Shown here: one piece after another, positions 25,012-33,289 of the stretch | How the letters are laid out: each line of letters begins with the position of its first letter | Numbering within the stretch: the stretch's first letter is position 1 | Position numbers and translations under genes: made by a program | The notes under the pieces: model-generated | What the model was told of the DNA's origin: nothing | What the model saw: the letters and a program-made list of their open reading frames with translations, nothing else | The model's database searches: none | Assembly (NCBI RefSeq): GCF_009749465.1 | Contig: NZ_WBIS01000004.1 | Location: forward strand, 186,001 to 250,000 | Direction of reading: 5' to 3' | Origin: Agromyces terreus | Lineage (GTDB): Bacteria > Actinomycetota > Actinomycetes > Actinomycetales > Microbacteriaceae | DNA: 64,000 nt

Positions 25012-25626
25012 ATGCGTTCTGAATCCTCTGTCCCCGCCCGACGTCGGAGTGCGAGCGTGGCCGCTGCCGCGCTCGTCGTGCTCGCGCTGAGCGGCTGCGT
25101 GCCGATGCCGTCCCAATCACCGCCGCCGCCGAGCAGCGCGGCCGAACCGGATCCGGATGAGGAGCTGACCATCACGAGCGGCGGCGAGCCGGCATACACC
25201 GAGATCATTGACGGCTACTTCGCCGACGACGAGGATGCCCTGGAGGCCTCGATCGCCACGTACGAGGCGCTGCTCGAGCAGACGCACGCGATCGCCGTCG
25301 GCGGAGACCCGCGAGGTGAAGATTTGAGCTCGGTCGCGACGCCGATGATGGAGGAGAGCATTCGCAGCCTGCTCGCCCTGTACGGCGGGGCCGAATCGGC
25401 GGATTCACGGTCGACGGTCACCGAGGCGCTGCTCGTGCGGCGCATCGAGGATGCCGGCGGCGCGCTCGTCTTCATCGCGGTCTGCCAGTCGACGACCGCG
25501 AGCGCCGGCGGTGTGGAGTGGGCGACGGAGCAGGAGAACACGGTGTCGCTGGTCTCGACCGCTGACGATCCGCGACACCTGCGAGTCGAGGCGACGCTCC
25601 CGTGGAGAGGCGAGCCGATCTGCTGA
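25012..25626 (+). CDS. Lipoprotein of unknown function, divergent paralogue
   Basis: A 204-aa lipoprotein with signal ending ALSGC, followed by a Pro/Ser/Glu linker. The helix DEDALEASIATYEALLEQTHAIAVGGDPRGEDL corresponds to the equivalent helix in the lipoprotein at 24311. The C-terminal beta-rich part ends LPWRGEPIC, again with a terminal Cys. The two genes are divergent, with 149 bp between starts. The N-terminal Arg-rich segment (PARRRSASVAAAAL) fits a Sec lipoprotein signal. Function is unknown. Confidence 0.7.
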   Translation: MRSESSVPARRRSASVAAAALVVLALSGCVPMPSQSPPPPSSAAEPDPDEELTITSGGEPAYTEIIDGYFADDEDALEASIATYEALLEQTHAIAVGGDPRGEDLSSVATPMMEESIRSLLALYGGAESADSRSTVTEALLVRRIEDAGGALVFIAVCQSTTASAGGVEWATEQENTVSLVSTADDPRHLRVEATLPWRGEPIC

Positions 25627-25688
25627 TGGGTCCGATTCCCGCCACGGCGGAGGCGCGGCGAACCCCTCGCAGCGCGCATCATGGAAGC

Positions 25689-26201
25689 ATGAGCCGCCGC
25701 CATGCCACGTTGCCGACCGACCTCGGCGACCTGCTCGTCGTCGCCGACGGCGAGGCGCTCGCCGGCATCACGTTCCCGGGGCACTGGCACCCATTGCCCG
25801 CCGATGCGATCGGCGACGCGGTCGAGACGGCCGAAGACCCGGTCGTCGTGCGCTTCGGCGCGCAGCTCCGCGAGTACCTCGGCGGCGCGCGCACCGAGTT
25901 CGACCTGCCCATGGCGCCGACCGGCGACGACTTCCAACTCGCCGTGTGGCGGATGCTGCGCGAGATCCCCTACGGCGAGACGGTCACCTACGGCGAACTC
26001 GCGGCGCGCCTCGGCGACCGCAACCTCGCGCGACGCGTCGGCAACGCCGTGGGACGCAATCCGCTCAGCATCATCGTTCCCTGCCACCGCGTCGTCGGTT
26101 CCGACGGGTCCCTCACCGGCTACGCCGGCGGTCTCGAACGCAAGCGGTTCCTGCTCGAACTCGAGGGTGCCGCGGTCGTCGCGCAGACGCGCCTCTTCTG
26201 A
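25689..26201 (+). CDS. ogt: Methylated-DNA--protein-cysteine S-methyltransferase
   Basis: A 170-aa suicide repair enzyme that moves the methyl group of O6-methylguanine to its own cysteine. The active site IVPCHRVVGSDGSLTGYAGG is intact, with Cys in PCHR. The helix-turn-helix with the arginine finger is YGELAARLGDRNLARRVGNAVGRNP. Length is normal for the single-domain Ogt type without an Ada regulatory domain. The ATG at 25689 is chosen where the N-terminal domain begins. It is 62 bp downstream of the lipoprotein gene, so co-transcription is possible. Confidence 0.95.
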   Translation: MSRRHATLPTDLGDLLVVADGEALAGITFPGHWHPLPADAIGDAVETAEDPVVVRFGAQLREYLGGARTEFDLPMAPTGDDFQLAVWRMLREIPYGETVTYGELAARLGDRNLARRVGNAVGRNPLSIIVPCHRVVGSDGSLTGYAGGLERKRFLLELEGAAVVAQTRLF

Positions 26202-26249
26202 GCAGCGGATGCCGCGGCATCCGCCAGCCCTACCGGCCCGTGGCCGGGC

Positions 26250-26435
26250 TCACTCCTCTTCGTCGCCGCTGAAGTCCGTCTCGGTGTACTCGCCGTCGGC
26301 CTCGCCGCCGGTCTCGCCGGCCTCGGTGCCGTCGCCGAGATCGACCTCGGTGTAGTTGCCCTCGACGTCGGCGCCATCGGGTGCGGGAGCGCCGCGTTCA
26401 GGGGTGTTCCGCATGGGATCCGTTGCATCCGTCAT
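26250..26435 (-). CDS. Small acidic protein with duplicated YTE(V/T)D motif
   Basis: A 61-aa highly acidic protein (over one quarter Asp/Glu) with no hydrophobic segment. NYTEVDLGDG at about 28-37 and EYTETDFSGD at about 49-58 are tandem variants of one motif separated by a Gly/Glu linker. Two adjacent ATGs occur; 26435 has better spacing from the GGAG sequence than 26438. The gene is in a convergent position to ogt. I recognise it only as a short hypothetical protein; coding is supported by the motif duplication and ribosome site. Confidence 0.55.
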   Translation of the reverse strand: MTDATDPMRNTPERGAPAPDGADVEGNYTEVDLGDGTEAGETGGEADGEYTETDFSGDEEE

Positions 26436-26562
26436 CATCGCTCCGTTCGTCAGCGCGCGAGCCGCGCACTTCGACTGTCGCTCGTCGCCGGGCCGATGGC
26501 GAGGCCTTGACAATCCGCCATGAGCGGGAATGCCCGCGGCGCGGCATCCGTTGGGCCCGACT

Positions 26563-27213
26563 ATGACAACGATCGGAATCATCGGAGCAGGACACATCGG
26601 CAGCCAGGTCGCACGCGCGGCGGTGGCGAACGGGTACGAGGTGGTCATCTCCAACTCGCGCGGGCCCGAGACGCTCGCCGAACTCGTGCACGAACTCGGC
26701 CCCAACGCCACGGCGGCCACCGCCGAAGACGCGGCGAAGGCGGCGGATGTCGCGGTCGTGACCGTGCCGTTCAAGGCGTACGACGCCGTGCCCGTCGAAC
26801 CGCTCGCCGGCAAGATCGTGATCGACACGAACAACTACTACTGGGAGCGCGACGGCCACGTTCCCGCACTCGACGAGGGCCGCGCCACCGTCAGCGGCAT
26901 GCTGCAGGAACACCTCCCGACGAGCCGCGTCGCCAAGGGCTTCAACCACATCACGGCCGCCGACATCACCGTCGCGGGTAGCCCCGCCGGCACCCCCGGC
27001 CGTCGCGCCCTCGCCACCGCGAGCGACCACGCGGATGCCGCACAGCTCGTCGCCGACCTCTACGACCAGTTCGGCTTCGACACCGTGAACATCGGCCCGC
27101 TGTCCGAGAGCTGGCGCGTCGAGCGCGACCAGCCCGCCTACGTCGTGCCCCAGAACCGCGAGGAGCTCGTCGCGAACCTCGCCAAGGCCGAGCGCGCAGG
27201 CGCCGCCGCCTAA
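26563..27213 (+). CDS. NADP-binding oxidoreductase (F420-dependent NADP reductase-like, COG2085)
   Basis: A 216-aa Rossmann protein. TTIGIIGAGHIGSQVARAAV at the N-terminus is the dinucleotide-binding loop, and VVISNSRGPETL includes the NADP-phosphate contact (SNSRG). KIVIDTNNYYWERDG and the C-terminal helix are typical of COG2085 dinucleotide-binding proteins, which resemble F420H2:NADP oxidoreductase. The substrate is not fixed by sequence. The start at 26563 is selected because the Rossmann strand begins at residue 2. A strong hairpin lies 28 nt after the stop. Confidence 0.8.
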   Translation: MTTIGIIGAGHIGSQVARAAVANGYEVVISNSRGPETLAELVHELGPNATAATAEDAAKAADVAVVTVPFKAYDAVPVEPLAGKIVIDTNNYYWERDGHVPALDEGRATVSGMLQEHLPTSRVAKGFNHITAADITVAGSPAGTPGRRALATASDHADAAQLVADLYDQFGFDTVNIGPLSESWRVERDQPAYVVPQNREELVANLAKAERAGAAA

Positions 27214-27240
27214 CAGCGCCGCACGCCGCCGCCCCCGACC

Positions 27241-27276
27241 TGAGCCGGTTACCGCCCGAGAGCGGTAACCGGCTCA
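27241..27276. terminator. Perfect 15-bp stem hairpin terminator
   Basis: TGAGCCGGTTACCGC (27241-27255) pairs perfectly with 27262-27276 around loop CCGAGA. It is correctly placed after the oxidoreductase gene. No T-tract follows, as is common in this GC range. Confidence 0.85.
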
Positions 27277-27569
27277 TCGCGTGTGCCTGGCCCGTGCCTC
27301 GGGCCCGGTGCGCGCTTGACCTCGGCGGAGTGAAAAGCACCCGTTCTGGGGGCAGGATCCGTGTCACCTCGCCCGCTCGAACCTATAGCTTCGAATGCAT
27401 ACCGATATCCGAGTCCGGCGCCGAAGCCGCACACGGAACCCGAATCGGCACAGCATCGGGGTGGCCCGAGCCGCGATCCGTCGCATCCGCTCGCTCGTCC
27501 CGACGGTGTTCGCCATGCCGTCACGGCACAGCACGGCCCTGCAGCCGGGGCCCACGAAGGAGAACAACC
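27277..27569. other. Non-coding leader region before the secreted protein gene
   Basis: About 290 bp between a terminator and the TTG start at 27570. It is less GC-rich in the middle (CGAATGCATACCGATATCC near 27391-27409), which is a plausible promoter zone. I see no convincing ORF, repeat or riboswitch. Confidence 0.4.
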
Positions 27570-29036
27570 TTGAAGAAGCTCATCGCGAGCGTCGCCGCCA
27601 CGGCCATGCTCGCCGGAGGTCTCGCGGTGCTCGCCGCCGCGGCTCCCGCCTCCGCCGACGTGGCCGCGCCCGCGGCATCCGCCACCTGTCAGGCGCTCAC
27701 CGTCGACCTCACCGGCTACGAGGCCAAGCCCGCCGTCGGCGAGCCGCAGGTCGAGGTCGCGAACCCCGACTACGTGCCGGCCGTCGACGCCGTCGCCGAG
27801 GTCAGCCACACCGACTACGAGTACAAGACGCTCGCCCGCCTGTTCCCGGTCAAGTGGACGTACCGCACCGCGCACAAGAACAGCGGCGCGACGGCGCTCT
27901 ACGACTGGAAGATCTGGGTCGCGACGGGCAAGACCGCCAAGCACGTCGAGGTGCCGGGCGTCGCCGCGAAGCCCGCGGTCGGCACGCCGACCGTGTGGGA
28001 GGCGAACCCCGCCTACGTCGCCGCCGACGAGACGCCGAACACCGTCACGGTGACGGTGAACGGCTCGGTCGTCGCGACCGAGGCCTTCGGCGCCTCCTTC
28101 GCCGACACGTTCGCGTTCGCCGACAAGGCCGTGCGCAACACCTGGTCGGTCGTCACGACAGCCTGGAACGGCGAGCCCACGACCCTCGAGGGCGTCAGCA
28201 CGGCGTGCATCACCCCCGTCGCGCCCACGTGGATCGACGAGTGCGGCCCCGCCGACAACGGTCACTGGGCGCTGCCCGCGGTCGTCGGCTACACCTACAA
28301 GGTGACGGACCACTCCACGCTCAACGGCAAGGTCGGCGTCGTCGCGACGGCAACCGACGGCTACGTCTTCAACGACGGCGTGCGCAAGCAGTGGACCGCC
28401 GTGCAGAACAACGATCGCTGCGACCAGACCGTGCCCACGGTCGTGTTCTCGAACCAGACCTGCACCCCGCCGGCCGGCTACGGGCTCGGCACGATCACGC
28501 CCGCGAGCCTCGGCATCACGAACCCCGACGGCGTCAAGGTCCTCGTCAAGCGCAAGTCCGACGGCGCCGCCATCACCGACCTGTCGAACCTCGCGCCCGG
28601 ACACTACGACGTCATCGCGACCGTGAAGAACGAGGGCGCCGACGCGTTCACGACCGTTCCCGCGGGCTGGACGGTCTTCGCCAAGGACGGATTCACGTTC
28701 AAGGTCGCGAAGGGCTTCGACGTCGTGGCGGCCGCTCCGTGCGACAACCCGGCGCCGGTCGCGACCGTCGCCGCCCCGACCAAGGTCGAGCAGTGCGGCA
28801 CCGAGCACGACGGCGTCATCTACGGCGCCTCGACCGGCGGCACCTGGAAGATCGCCAGCCGCGTCGTCGACGCACTCGGTCACGAGGGCACGACCCGCCA
28901 CCGCGTGGTCTTCACCCCGACCGACGGCCACGTGCTGCCGGCCGCGCTGCCGGGCGACGGCTTCGTGGTCGACGGCAAGGCCGTGTGGCTCGTCTACACC
29001 GACAACGGGTCCTGCGAAGCAGGCCTCGTCGCATAG
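27570..29036 (+). CDS. Large secreted protein with internal repeats, function unknown
   Basis: A 488-aa exported protein. The start is a TTG at 27570, supported by GAAGGAG 7 nt upstream and by an ideal signal peptide (MKKLIASVAATAML...APASA|DV); the longer upstream frame has no such signal. Mature residues about 45-60 and 130-145 repeat the unit KPAVG-P-V--ANP-YV-A. The rest is beta-rich, with six or more Cys in spaced pairs (ACITP, DECGP, RCDQT, QTCTP, PCDNP, EQCGT, SCEAG) suggesting disulfide-linked Ig-like modules. No catalytic motif and no LPXTG tail are visible. It is probably a surface or matrix protein. Confidence 0.8.
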   Translation: MKKLIASVAATAMLAGGLAVLAAAAPASADVAAPAASATCQALTVDLTGYEAKPAVGEPQVEVANPDYVPAVDAVAEVSHTDYEYKTLARLFPVKWTYRTAHKNSGATALYDWKIWVATGKTAKHVEVPGVAAKPAVGTPTVWEANPAYVAADETPNTVTVTVNGSVVATEAFGASFADTFAFADKAVRNTWSVVTTAWNGEPTTLEGVSTACITPVAPTWIDECGPADNGHWALPAVVGYTYKVTDHSTLNGKVGVVATATDGYVFNDGVRKQWTAVQNNDRCDQTVPTVVFSNQTCTPPAGYGLGTITPASLGITNPDGVKVLVKRKSDGAAITDLSNLAPGHYDVIATVKNEGADAFTTVPAGWTVFAKDGFTFKVAKGFDVVAAAPCDNPAPVATVAAPTKVEQCGTEHDGVIYGASTGGTWKIASRVVDALGHEGTTRHRVVFTPTDGHVLPAALPGDGFVVDGKAVWLVYTDNGSCEAGLVA

Positions 29037-29061
29037 CGCCTGACGACCCGAATCAGGCAGG

Positions 29062-29089
29062 CGGCGGCCCCGGATGACGGGGGCCGCCG
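29062..29089. terminator. GC-rich hairpin terminator
   Basis: CGGCGGCCCC (29062-29071) pairs with GGGGCCGCCG (29080-29089) around an 8-nt loop, 25 nt after the secreted-protein stop, followed by TTGTG. Confidence 0.75.
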
Positions 29090-29214
29090 TTGTGCGTTCG
29101 GGCGACGCCGGGCGGCGACGCCCTGCGCCTCGGCGCCGCGCCCGCTCGGCTGCTCGCGGCTCCTCCGGGCCCGGCGGGCTCGTCCGGCTTGCCGGCCCCG
29201 TCAGCCCGGAGGCT

Positions 29215-29739
29215 TCACCAGGCGATGAGCTTCTCGGGCGTCACGCGGATGATCGTGCTGTACTTCGCCGCCATCGACTCGAGGGTGAGCTTCAGCGGCG
29301 GCAGGTCGTGCTCGTACTTGGCGAGGTAGGCGTCGCCGATCGCGGGCAGCCAAGCCGGCGCAGCGTCGGAGAGCACCTCGGCGGTGCCCTGCACCACGGT
29401 GAGCTGCTCCTCGTCGTGGCCCGACTCGAGGTGCACGAGCACACGCGGGTCGCGGGTCGCATTGCGCACCTTGACCGCGCTCGGCTCGCTCAGCATGACG
29501 ACCGCGCCCTCGTGCCACAGGAACCAGACCGGCACCGCGTGCGGATACCCGCTGCGACTCGTCGTGCCGAGCCACGCGATGCGTTCGCTCGCGAGCCGGG
29601 CCAGCGCTCGGGCGTGCACGTCGTTCTCGGGATCGAACGCGAAGGGAACGGTGGGCTGCTGCTGCGTCGCGGCCGGGGTCGCAGGAGCTGCGGATGCCTC
29701 GGATGCTGCGGGCGAGGCGGATGCTGCGGGGTCGGTCAT
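29215..29739 (-). CDS. PPOX-class flavin/F420-dependent split-barrel protein (Rv3369-like)
   Basis: A 174-aa protein with a 30-residue Ala/Ser/Pro tail and then a split beta-barrel domain: IAWLGTTSRSGYPHAVPVWFLWHEG, VRNATRDPRVLVHLES, and the C-terminal YSTIIRVTPEKLIAW. This C-terminal motif is typical of the Rv3369 branch of pyridoxamine-phosphate-oxidase-like proteins, which bind F420 or FMN. The substrate is unknown. Its upstream region contains the second octamer array, 64 bp before the start codon. Confidence 0.85.
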   Translation of the reverse strand: MTDPAASASPAASEASAAPATPAATQQQPTVPFAFDPENDVHARALARLASERIAWLGTTSRSGYPHAVPVWFLWHEGAVVMLSEPSAVKVRNATRDPRVLVHLESGHDEEQLTVVQGTAEVLSDAAPAWLPAIGDAYLAKYEHDLPPLKLTLESMAAKYSTIIRVTPEKLIAW

Positions 29740-29802
29740 CGGTGATCCTTCCGTCGTCGTTCGAGCCTACGGCGGTCGGGCGACATCGTCCCGGTGGAGC
29801 TT

Positions 29803-29848
29803 GTAGCGATGTAGCGATGTAGCGATGTAGCGATGTAGCGATGTAGCG
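29803..29848. repeat. Octamer array (gtagcgat) x5 plus partial, copy 2
   Basis: Five perfect GTAGCGAT units followed by GTAGCG, exactly as at 20568, then CGCGTTTTCGAGCCGATATACCCGGG. It lies in the 365-bp divergent gap 29740-30104. The rest of the gap is GC-rich, with the ribosome site GGGAGGA before 30105; I see nothing else there. Confidence 0.95.
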
Positions 29849-30104
29849 CGCGTTTTCGAGCCGATATACCCGGGCGGGCCGCAGTGCGGCCGGGCTGGCA
29901 GTAGCGGCTGGGCCAGCAGCGCGCGTGGGCCGACAGTGCGCGCGGACCGGCGGGGTGCAGGGGCGGGCGCGCGCGAGGCACTTCTGCGTACCCGTTCGGG
30001 CAGTTCGCTGGTCGCGCGGGCTGCGCGGCGATACCGTGCGGGGGAGTGAGGCACGCCCCGGGGACGTGGTCCGGGGCGAACGACGTCGGGTCGGGAGGAC
30101 ATCG

Positions 30105-32201
30105 ATGGCGAAACGCGTCTGCGAGACGTGCGGCGCCGTCAACGAGGCCGCTGCACGGTTCTGCCACGCCTGCGACGCGTACCTCGGATGGGACTCGGGC
30201 GGCGCGACCCTCGACGGCGAACCGCTCACCGGACACGTGCCGACCATCGTCGAACCGAGCGAACCGAGCGAACCGGGCGAACCGGACCGGGCCGAGCCGC
30301 CGGAATCGGATGCCGCGGCCGAACCCGGCGATGCTGCGGCATCCGGCGCTGCTGCGGCATCCGCCGGCCCTGCGGCAGCCGGCGACGCTGCGGCATCCGC
30401 CGGCCCCGCGGCATCCGCCCCCACGTCGACGACCGAGCCGCGCGGCACGACCCCCGCGCGGATGGAGGCACCCGAGGCCGTGCTCGACGTGGCCGAGGCG
30501 ACGCTCGCGCCCGGGGCGCCTGTGACGGTGGGGATGCGGCTCACGAACCCGTCCTCGATCGTCGACGGCTACCGCATCGAGCCGGTCTCGCCGCCGCAGT
30601 GGCTCGAGTTCGCGCACGAGGACGCCCACCTCATGCCGGGGCAGGAACTCGCCGTGGCGCTCGAGCTCGGCGTGCGCGACGGGACCCTCGTCGCCGCGCA
30701 GCGGGTCGCGCTCACGCTCCGCATCAGCTCGCTCGCCGAGCCCGACCTCCGCACCGACGTCGCGATCCAGCTCACCGTGCCGCCGCTCGGCCCCAGCGCG
30801 ACCCTCGAGGTGCGGCCCAGCCTCATCCGGCTCGAAGACCACGCCGCAGGCGAGTTCACCGTGCGCCTGGACAACCGGGCCGCGAACTTCCCGCAGACGG
30901 TGCGCCTCACCGCCGCCGACGCCGAAGGACTCGTGCGGTTCGCGTTCGCACCCGACGTCGTCACCGTCCCGGCGGGCCAGGTCGTCGAACTCGCCGTCGA
31001 CTTCAGCGCACCGGAACCCGAACCCGGCCGCGAACTCAGCCGCCAGATCACCGTCGAAGCCGGCAACGACGCCGGACGCGCCGCCGTGCCCCTCACCCTC
31101 GTGCAACGCACCTCCGCCATACCCGTCGAGCAGCCCGTGCGCGTCCGCATCGAGCCCAGCGCCCTGCGCATCGAGCACGGCGGCACCGTCGACTTCGACG
31201 TGCTCATCGACCACCGCGGCGGGCACCTCCCCGCGACCGTCACACTCGCCGCGCGGGACCCGAGCCGCACCATCGGCTTCTCGTTCAGCACCGACCGGAT
31301 CGTCGTCGAGCCCGGCGCCGTCGTGCGCGTGCGCGGACGCCTCGCCGCACCCCCGCCGCCCCGAGGCGAGACCGCGCAGCACGCGTTCTCGGTCGTCGCA
31401 TCCGACGGAACCCAGGACGTCGAGGCCATGGGCACCGTCGAACGCTCCTCGCCGCCGGAACCCATCCTCACCGCGGCGCTTCGCATCGACCCGCCGTCGC
31501 AGCTGATCGTCAACGAGAGCCGCGCCGCCTTCGAGGTCGCCGTCGACAACCGGCGCGGCGTCGAACCGCTCGGCGTGAGCCTCCAGGGCGCGTCCGACGA
31601 CGGCACCGCCAGCCTCGTACTCACCCCCGACCAGCTCGTCGTGCCGGCCGGAGCCGTGTCGGTCGCGCGCCTCGTCGTCGACGCCCCGCGCCCGCCGCCG
31701 AACGAATCCGCCACCCGCCGCATGCGCGTCATCGCGACCGACGGCGTGCGCACCATCGAGGCGCAGACCGCGCTCACGCAGGCCACCAGCGACCGGCGCC
31801 CCACCGTGGGACGCGTGCTCGTCATCATCGGCGGCCTGCTCGTCATCGTCGGCGCCCTCGCCGAATGGTTCGCCGGGTTCACGCCGTTCCTGCCCTCGAT
31901 CGAGCTCATCGGCGCCCTCGCGCGAAACGAGGTGTTCCTCGGCGACGTCTCCCTCACCGAACCCGCGATCCGCACCCTCGTGTTCGCGTTCGCCGCGCTC
32001 ATGCTGCTCGGCCTCGTCGGCAGCTCCGGCCGCCTCACGCGCGCCAGCGCCGTGCTCATCGTGCTGATCACGGTCGCCTGGCTGATCTTCCTCGCCGTCG
32101 TCGCCGTCGTGCCCGCACTCGGACTCGGCCTGCCGCTCGTCTGGATCGGCGCCGTGCTCGGCTTCGCCGGCGGCGTGCTCGCCCGACGCCGCCCCGTCTG
32201 A
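30105..32201 (+). CDS. Zinc-ribbon membrane protein with tandem Ig-like repeats
   Basis: A 698-aa protein. An N-terminal zinc ribbon (CETCGAVNEAAARFCHAC, residues 6-23) is followed by a Pro/Glu/Ala-rich linker. Four tandem beta-sandwich repeats of about 90 residues come next; each has the pattern PS-LxxxxG-xxxFxVxxDNR...PxxVxVxxGxxVxxxVxxxAP...R-(I/F)-V-A-DG. The C-terminal 130 residues hold four membrane segments (VLVIIGGLLVIVGALAEWF, IRTLVFAFAALMLLGLVG, SAVLIVLITVAWLIFLAVVAVV, VWIGAVLGFAGGVLA). GGGAGGA precedes the ATG. It resembles COG1470-type membrane proteins; the role is unknown. Confidence 0.8.
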   Translation: MAKRVCETCGAVNEAAARFCHACDAYLGWDSGGATLDGEPLTGHVPTIVEPSEPSEPGEPDRAEPPESDAAAEPGDAAASGAAAASAGPAAAGDAAASAGPAASAPTSTTEPRGTTPARMEAPEAVLDVAEATLAPGAPVTVGMRLTNPSSIVDGYRIEPVSPPQWLEFAHEDAHLMPGQELAVALELGVRDGTLVAAQRVALTLRISSLAEPDLRTDVAIQLTVPPLGPSATLEVRPSLIRLEDHAAGEFTVRLDNRAANFPQTVRLTAADAEGLVRFAFAPDVVTVPAGQVVELAVDFSAPEPEPGRELSRQITVEAGNDAGRAAVPLTLVQRTSAIPVEQPVRVRIEPSALRIEHGGTVDFDVLIDHRGGHLPATVTLAARDPSRTIGFSFSTDRIVVEPGAVVRVRGRLAAPPPPRGETAQHAFSVVASDGTQDVEAMGTVERSSPPEPILTAALRIDPPSQLIVNESRAAFEVAVDNRRGVEPLGVSLQGASDDGTASLVLTPDQLVVPAGAVSVARLVVDAPRPPPNESATRRMRVIATDGVRTIEAQTALTQATSDRRPTVGRVLVIIGGLLVIVGALAEWFAGFTPFLPSIELIGALARNEVFLGDVSLTEPAIRTLVFAFAALMLLGLVGSSGRLTRASAVLIVLITVAWLIFLAVVAVVPALGLGLPLVWIGAVLGFAGGVLARRRPV

Positions 32202-32236
32202 GGTCGGGTGCCGGGTTCAGCGCCCGCCCGCCGGCC

Positions 32237-32680
32237 TCAGCGCTCGCGGGGCGCGTCGGGCGCGGTGCTCCAGAGCGCCCACGCCACGAGCACCGGCTGC
32301 AGGAACAGCCGCACGAACCGTGCGCGGTCGGTGCGCATGAGCGGAGCCGGGCGCCCGGTGCGCCACTGGTGCACATTGCCGGGGAAGACGGCGACGAAGA
32401 ACGCCGCGATGAGCGCCCCGACGCGGCGACGCTCGCGGGGCAGGCCGACGACGGCCGCGCCGAGCAGCACCTCGGCCGCGCCCGAGGCGACGACCACGGC
32501 ATCCTTGTCGAGGGTCGTCACCTCCTCGACCCAGTCGGGCACGACGATGCGGTAGCCGCGACGCGCCCAGAACAGGTGCGAGAGTCCGGCGAAGACGAGC
32601 AGCGCGGCGAGCAGCCAGCGCGTGAGCGAGCGGATGCCGCGGAGCGGGCTCTCGGGTCGTGCGTTCGGGTGTCGGCGCAT
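32237..32680 (-). CDS. DoxX-like membrane protein
   Basis: A 147-aa four-helix membrane protein: LTRWLLAALLVFAGLSHLFWARRGYRIVVPDWV, AVVVASGAAEVLLGAAVVGL, VGALIAAFFVAVFPGNVHQW, and FVRLFLQPVLVAWALWSTA. The pattern, including FAGLSHLFW and the FPGNVHQW loop, is that of DoxX/DUF417-like small membrane proteins often linked to redox stress. The ATG at 32680 starts at the first basic residues before helix 1. It is convergent with the zinc-ribbon gene, with 35 bp between stops. Confidence 0.8.
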   Translation of the reverse strand: MRRHPNARPESPLRGIRSLTRWLLAALLVFAGLSHLFWARRGYRIVVPDWVEEVTTLDKDAVVVASGAAEVLLGAAVVGLPRERRRVGALIAAFFVAVFPGNVHQWRTGRPAPLMRTDRARFVRLFLQPVLVAWALWSTAPDAPRER

Positions 32681-32788
32681 CGTGCAAGTCTCGCACCGAG
32701 GTATCCGCAGGTCACCCGACCTTCGAAGATCTCCCGAGCGGATGCCGCGGAGCGGTCGATTCCCGGTCGCGGCGTTCGTCGTGGGGGT

Positions 32789-33244
32789 ATGAGGACGAAG
32801 CACATGAGGCCGGGGCCGGCATCGCGGCCCGACCAGCAGGATCCAGCCCGTGCGGCCCGGATCGACGCGGCCGAGATCGCGTGGATCGTGTCCAAGCGCG
32901 GCGCGGCCATGCGCTCGCGCGACGCCGACTGGCTCGCCGCCCGATACCTGCCCGGCGCCCCGGTGATCGGGCCGACGCCGCCCGTCACGCGCATCGCCGA
33001 CCCGGCGCTCGACGCCACGCGCATCTGGGACTGGTTCGAGCTGCTGCAGGGCCGCATCCGCTGGACGGTGCGCATCGAGAGCCTGCAGCTCGCCGAGGAC
33101 ACCGCGGTCTGCCGGACCGTGGAGCGCGCGTCGTACCGCGAGCTGTGCCGCGCACGCGTGCGACCCGCGTTCGAGACCACGATCGGGCTCTGCCGCGTCG
33201 ATGGCCGGTGGCGCATCGCGTGGGAGACGGCGATCGGGGTGTGA
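32789..33244 (+). CDS. NTF2/SnoaL-like domain protein
   Basis: A 151-aa protein with a probable NTF2-like cone fold: ARIDAAEIAWIVSKRGAAMRSRDADWLAARYLPGAPVIGP, a long helix (ATRIWDWFELL), and strands IRWTVRIESLQLAEDTAVCRTVERASYR and FETTIGLCRVDGRWRIAWETAIGV. This resembles SnoaL/DUF4440 proteins, which bind small hydrophobic ligands or act as simple isomerases or dehydratases. No catalytic residues are certain. It lies 45 bp upstream of the SDR gene on the same strand. Confidence 0.65.
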   Translation: MRTKHMRPGPASRPDQQDPARAARIDAAEIAWIVSKRGAAMRSRDADWLAARYLPGAPVIGPTPPVTRIADPALDATRIWDWFELLQGRIRWTVRIESLQLAEDTAVCRTVERASYRELCRARVRPAFETTIGLCRVDGRWRIAWETAIGV

Positions 33245-33289
33245 CGGCGCCCGCGCCGTAGGCTGGTGCCTCCCACCCGAGGAGGCCCC

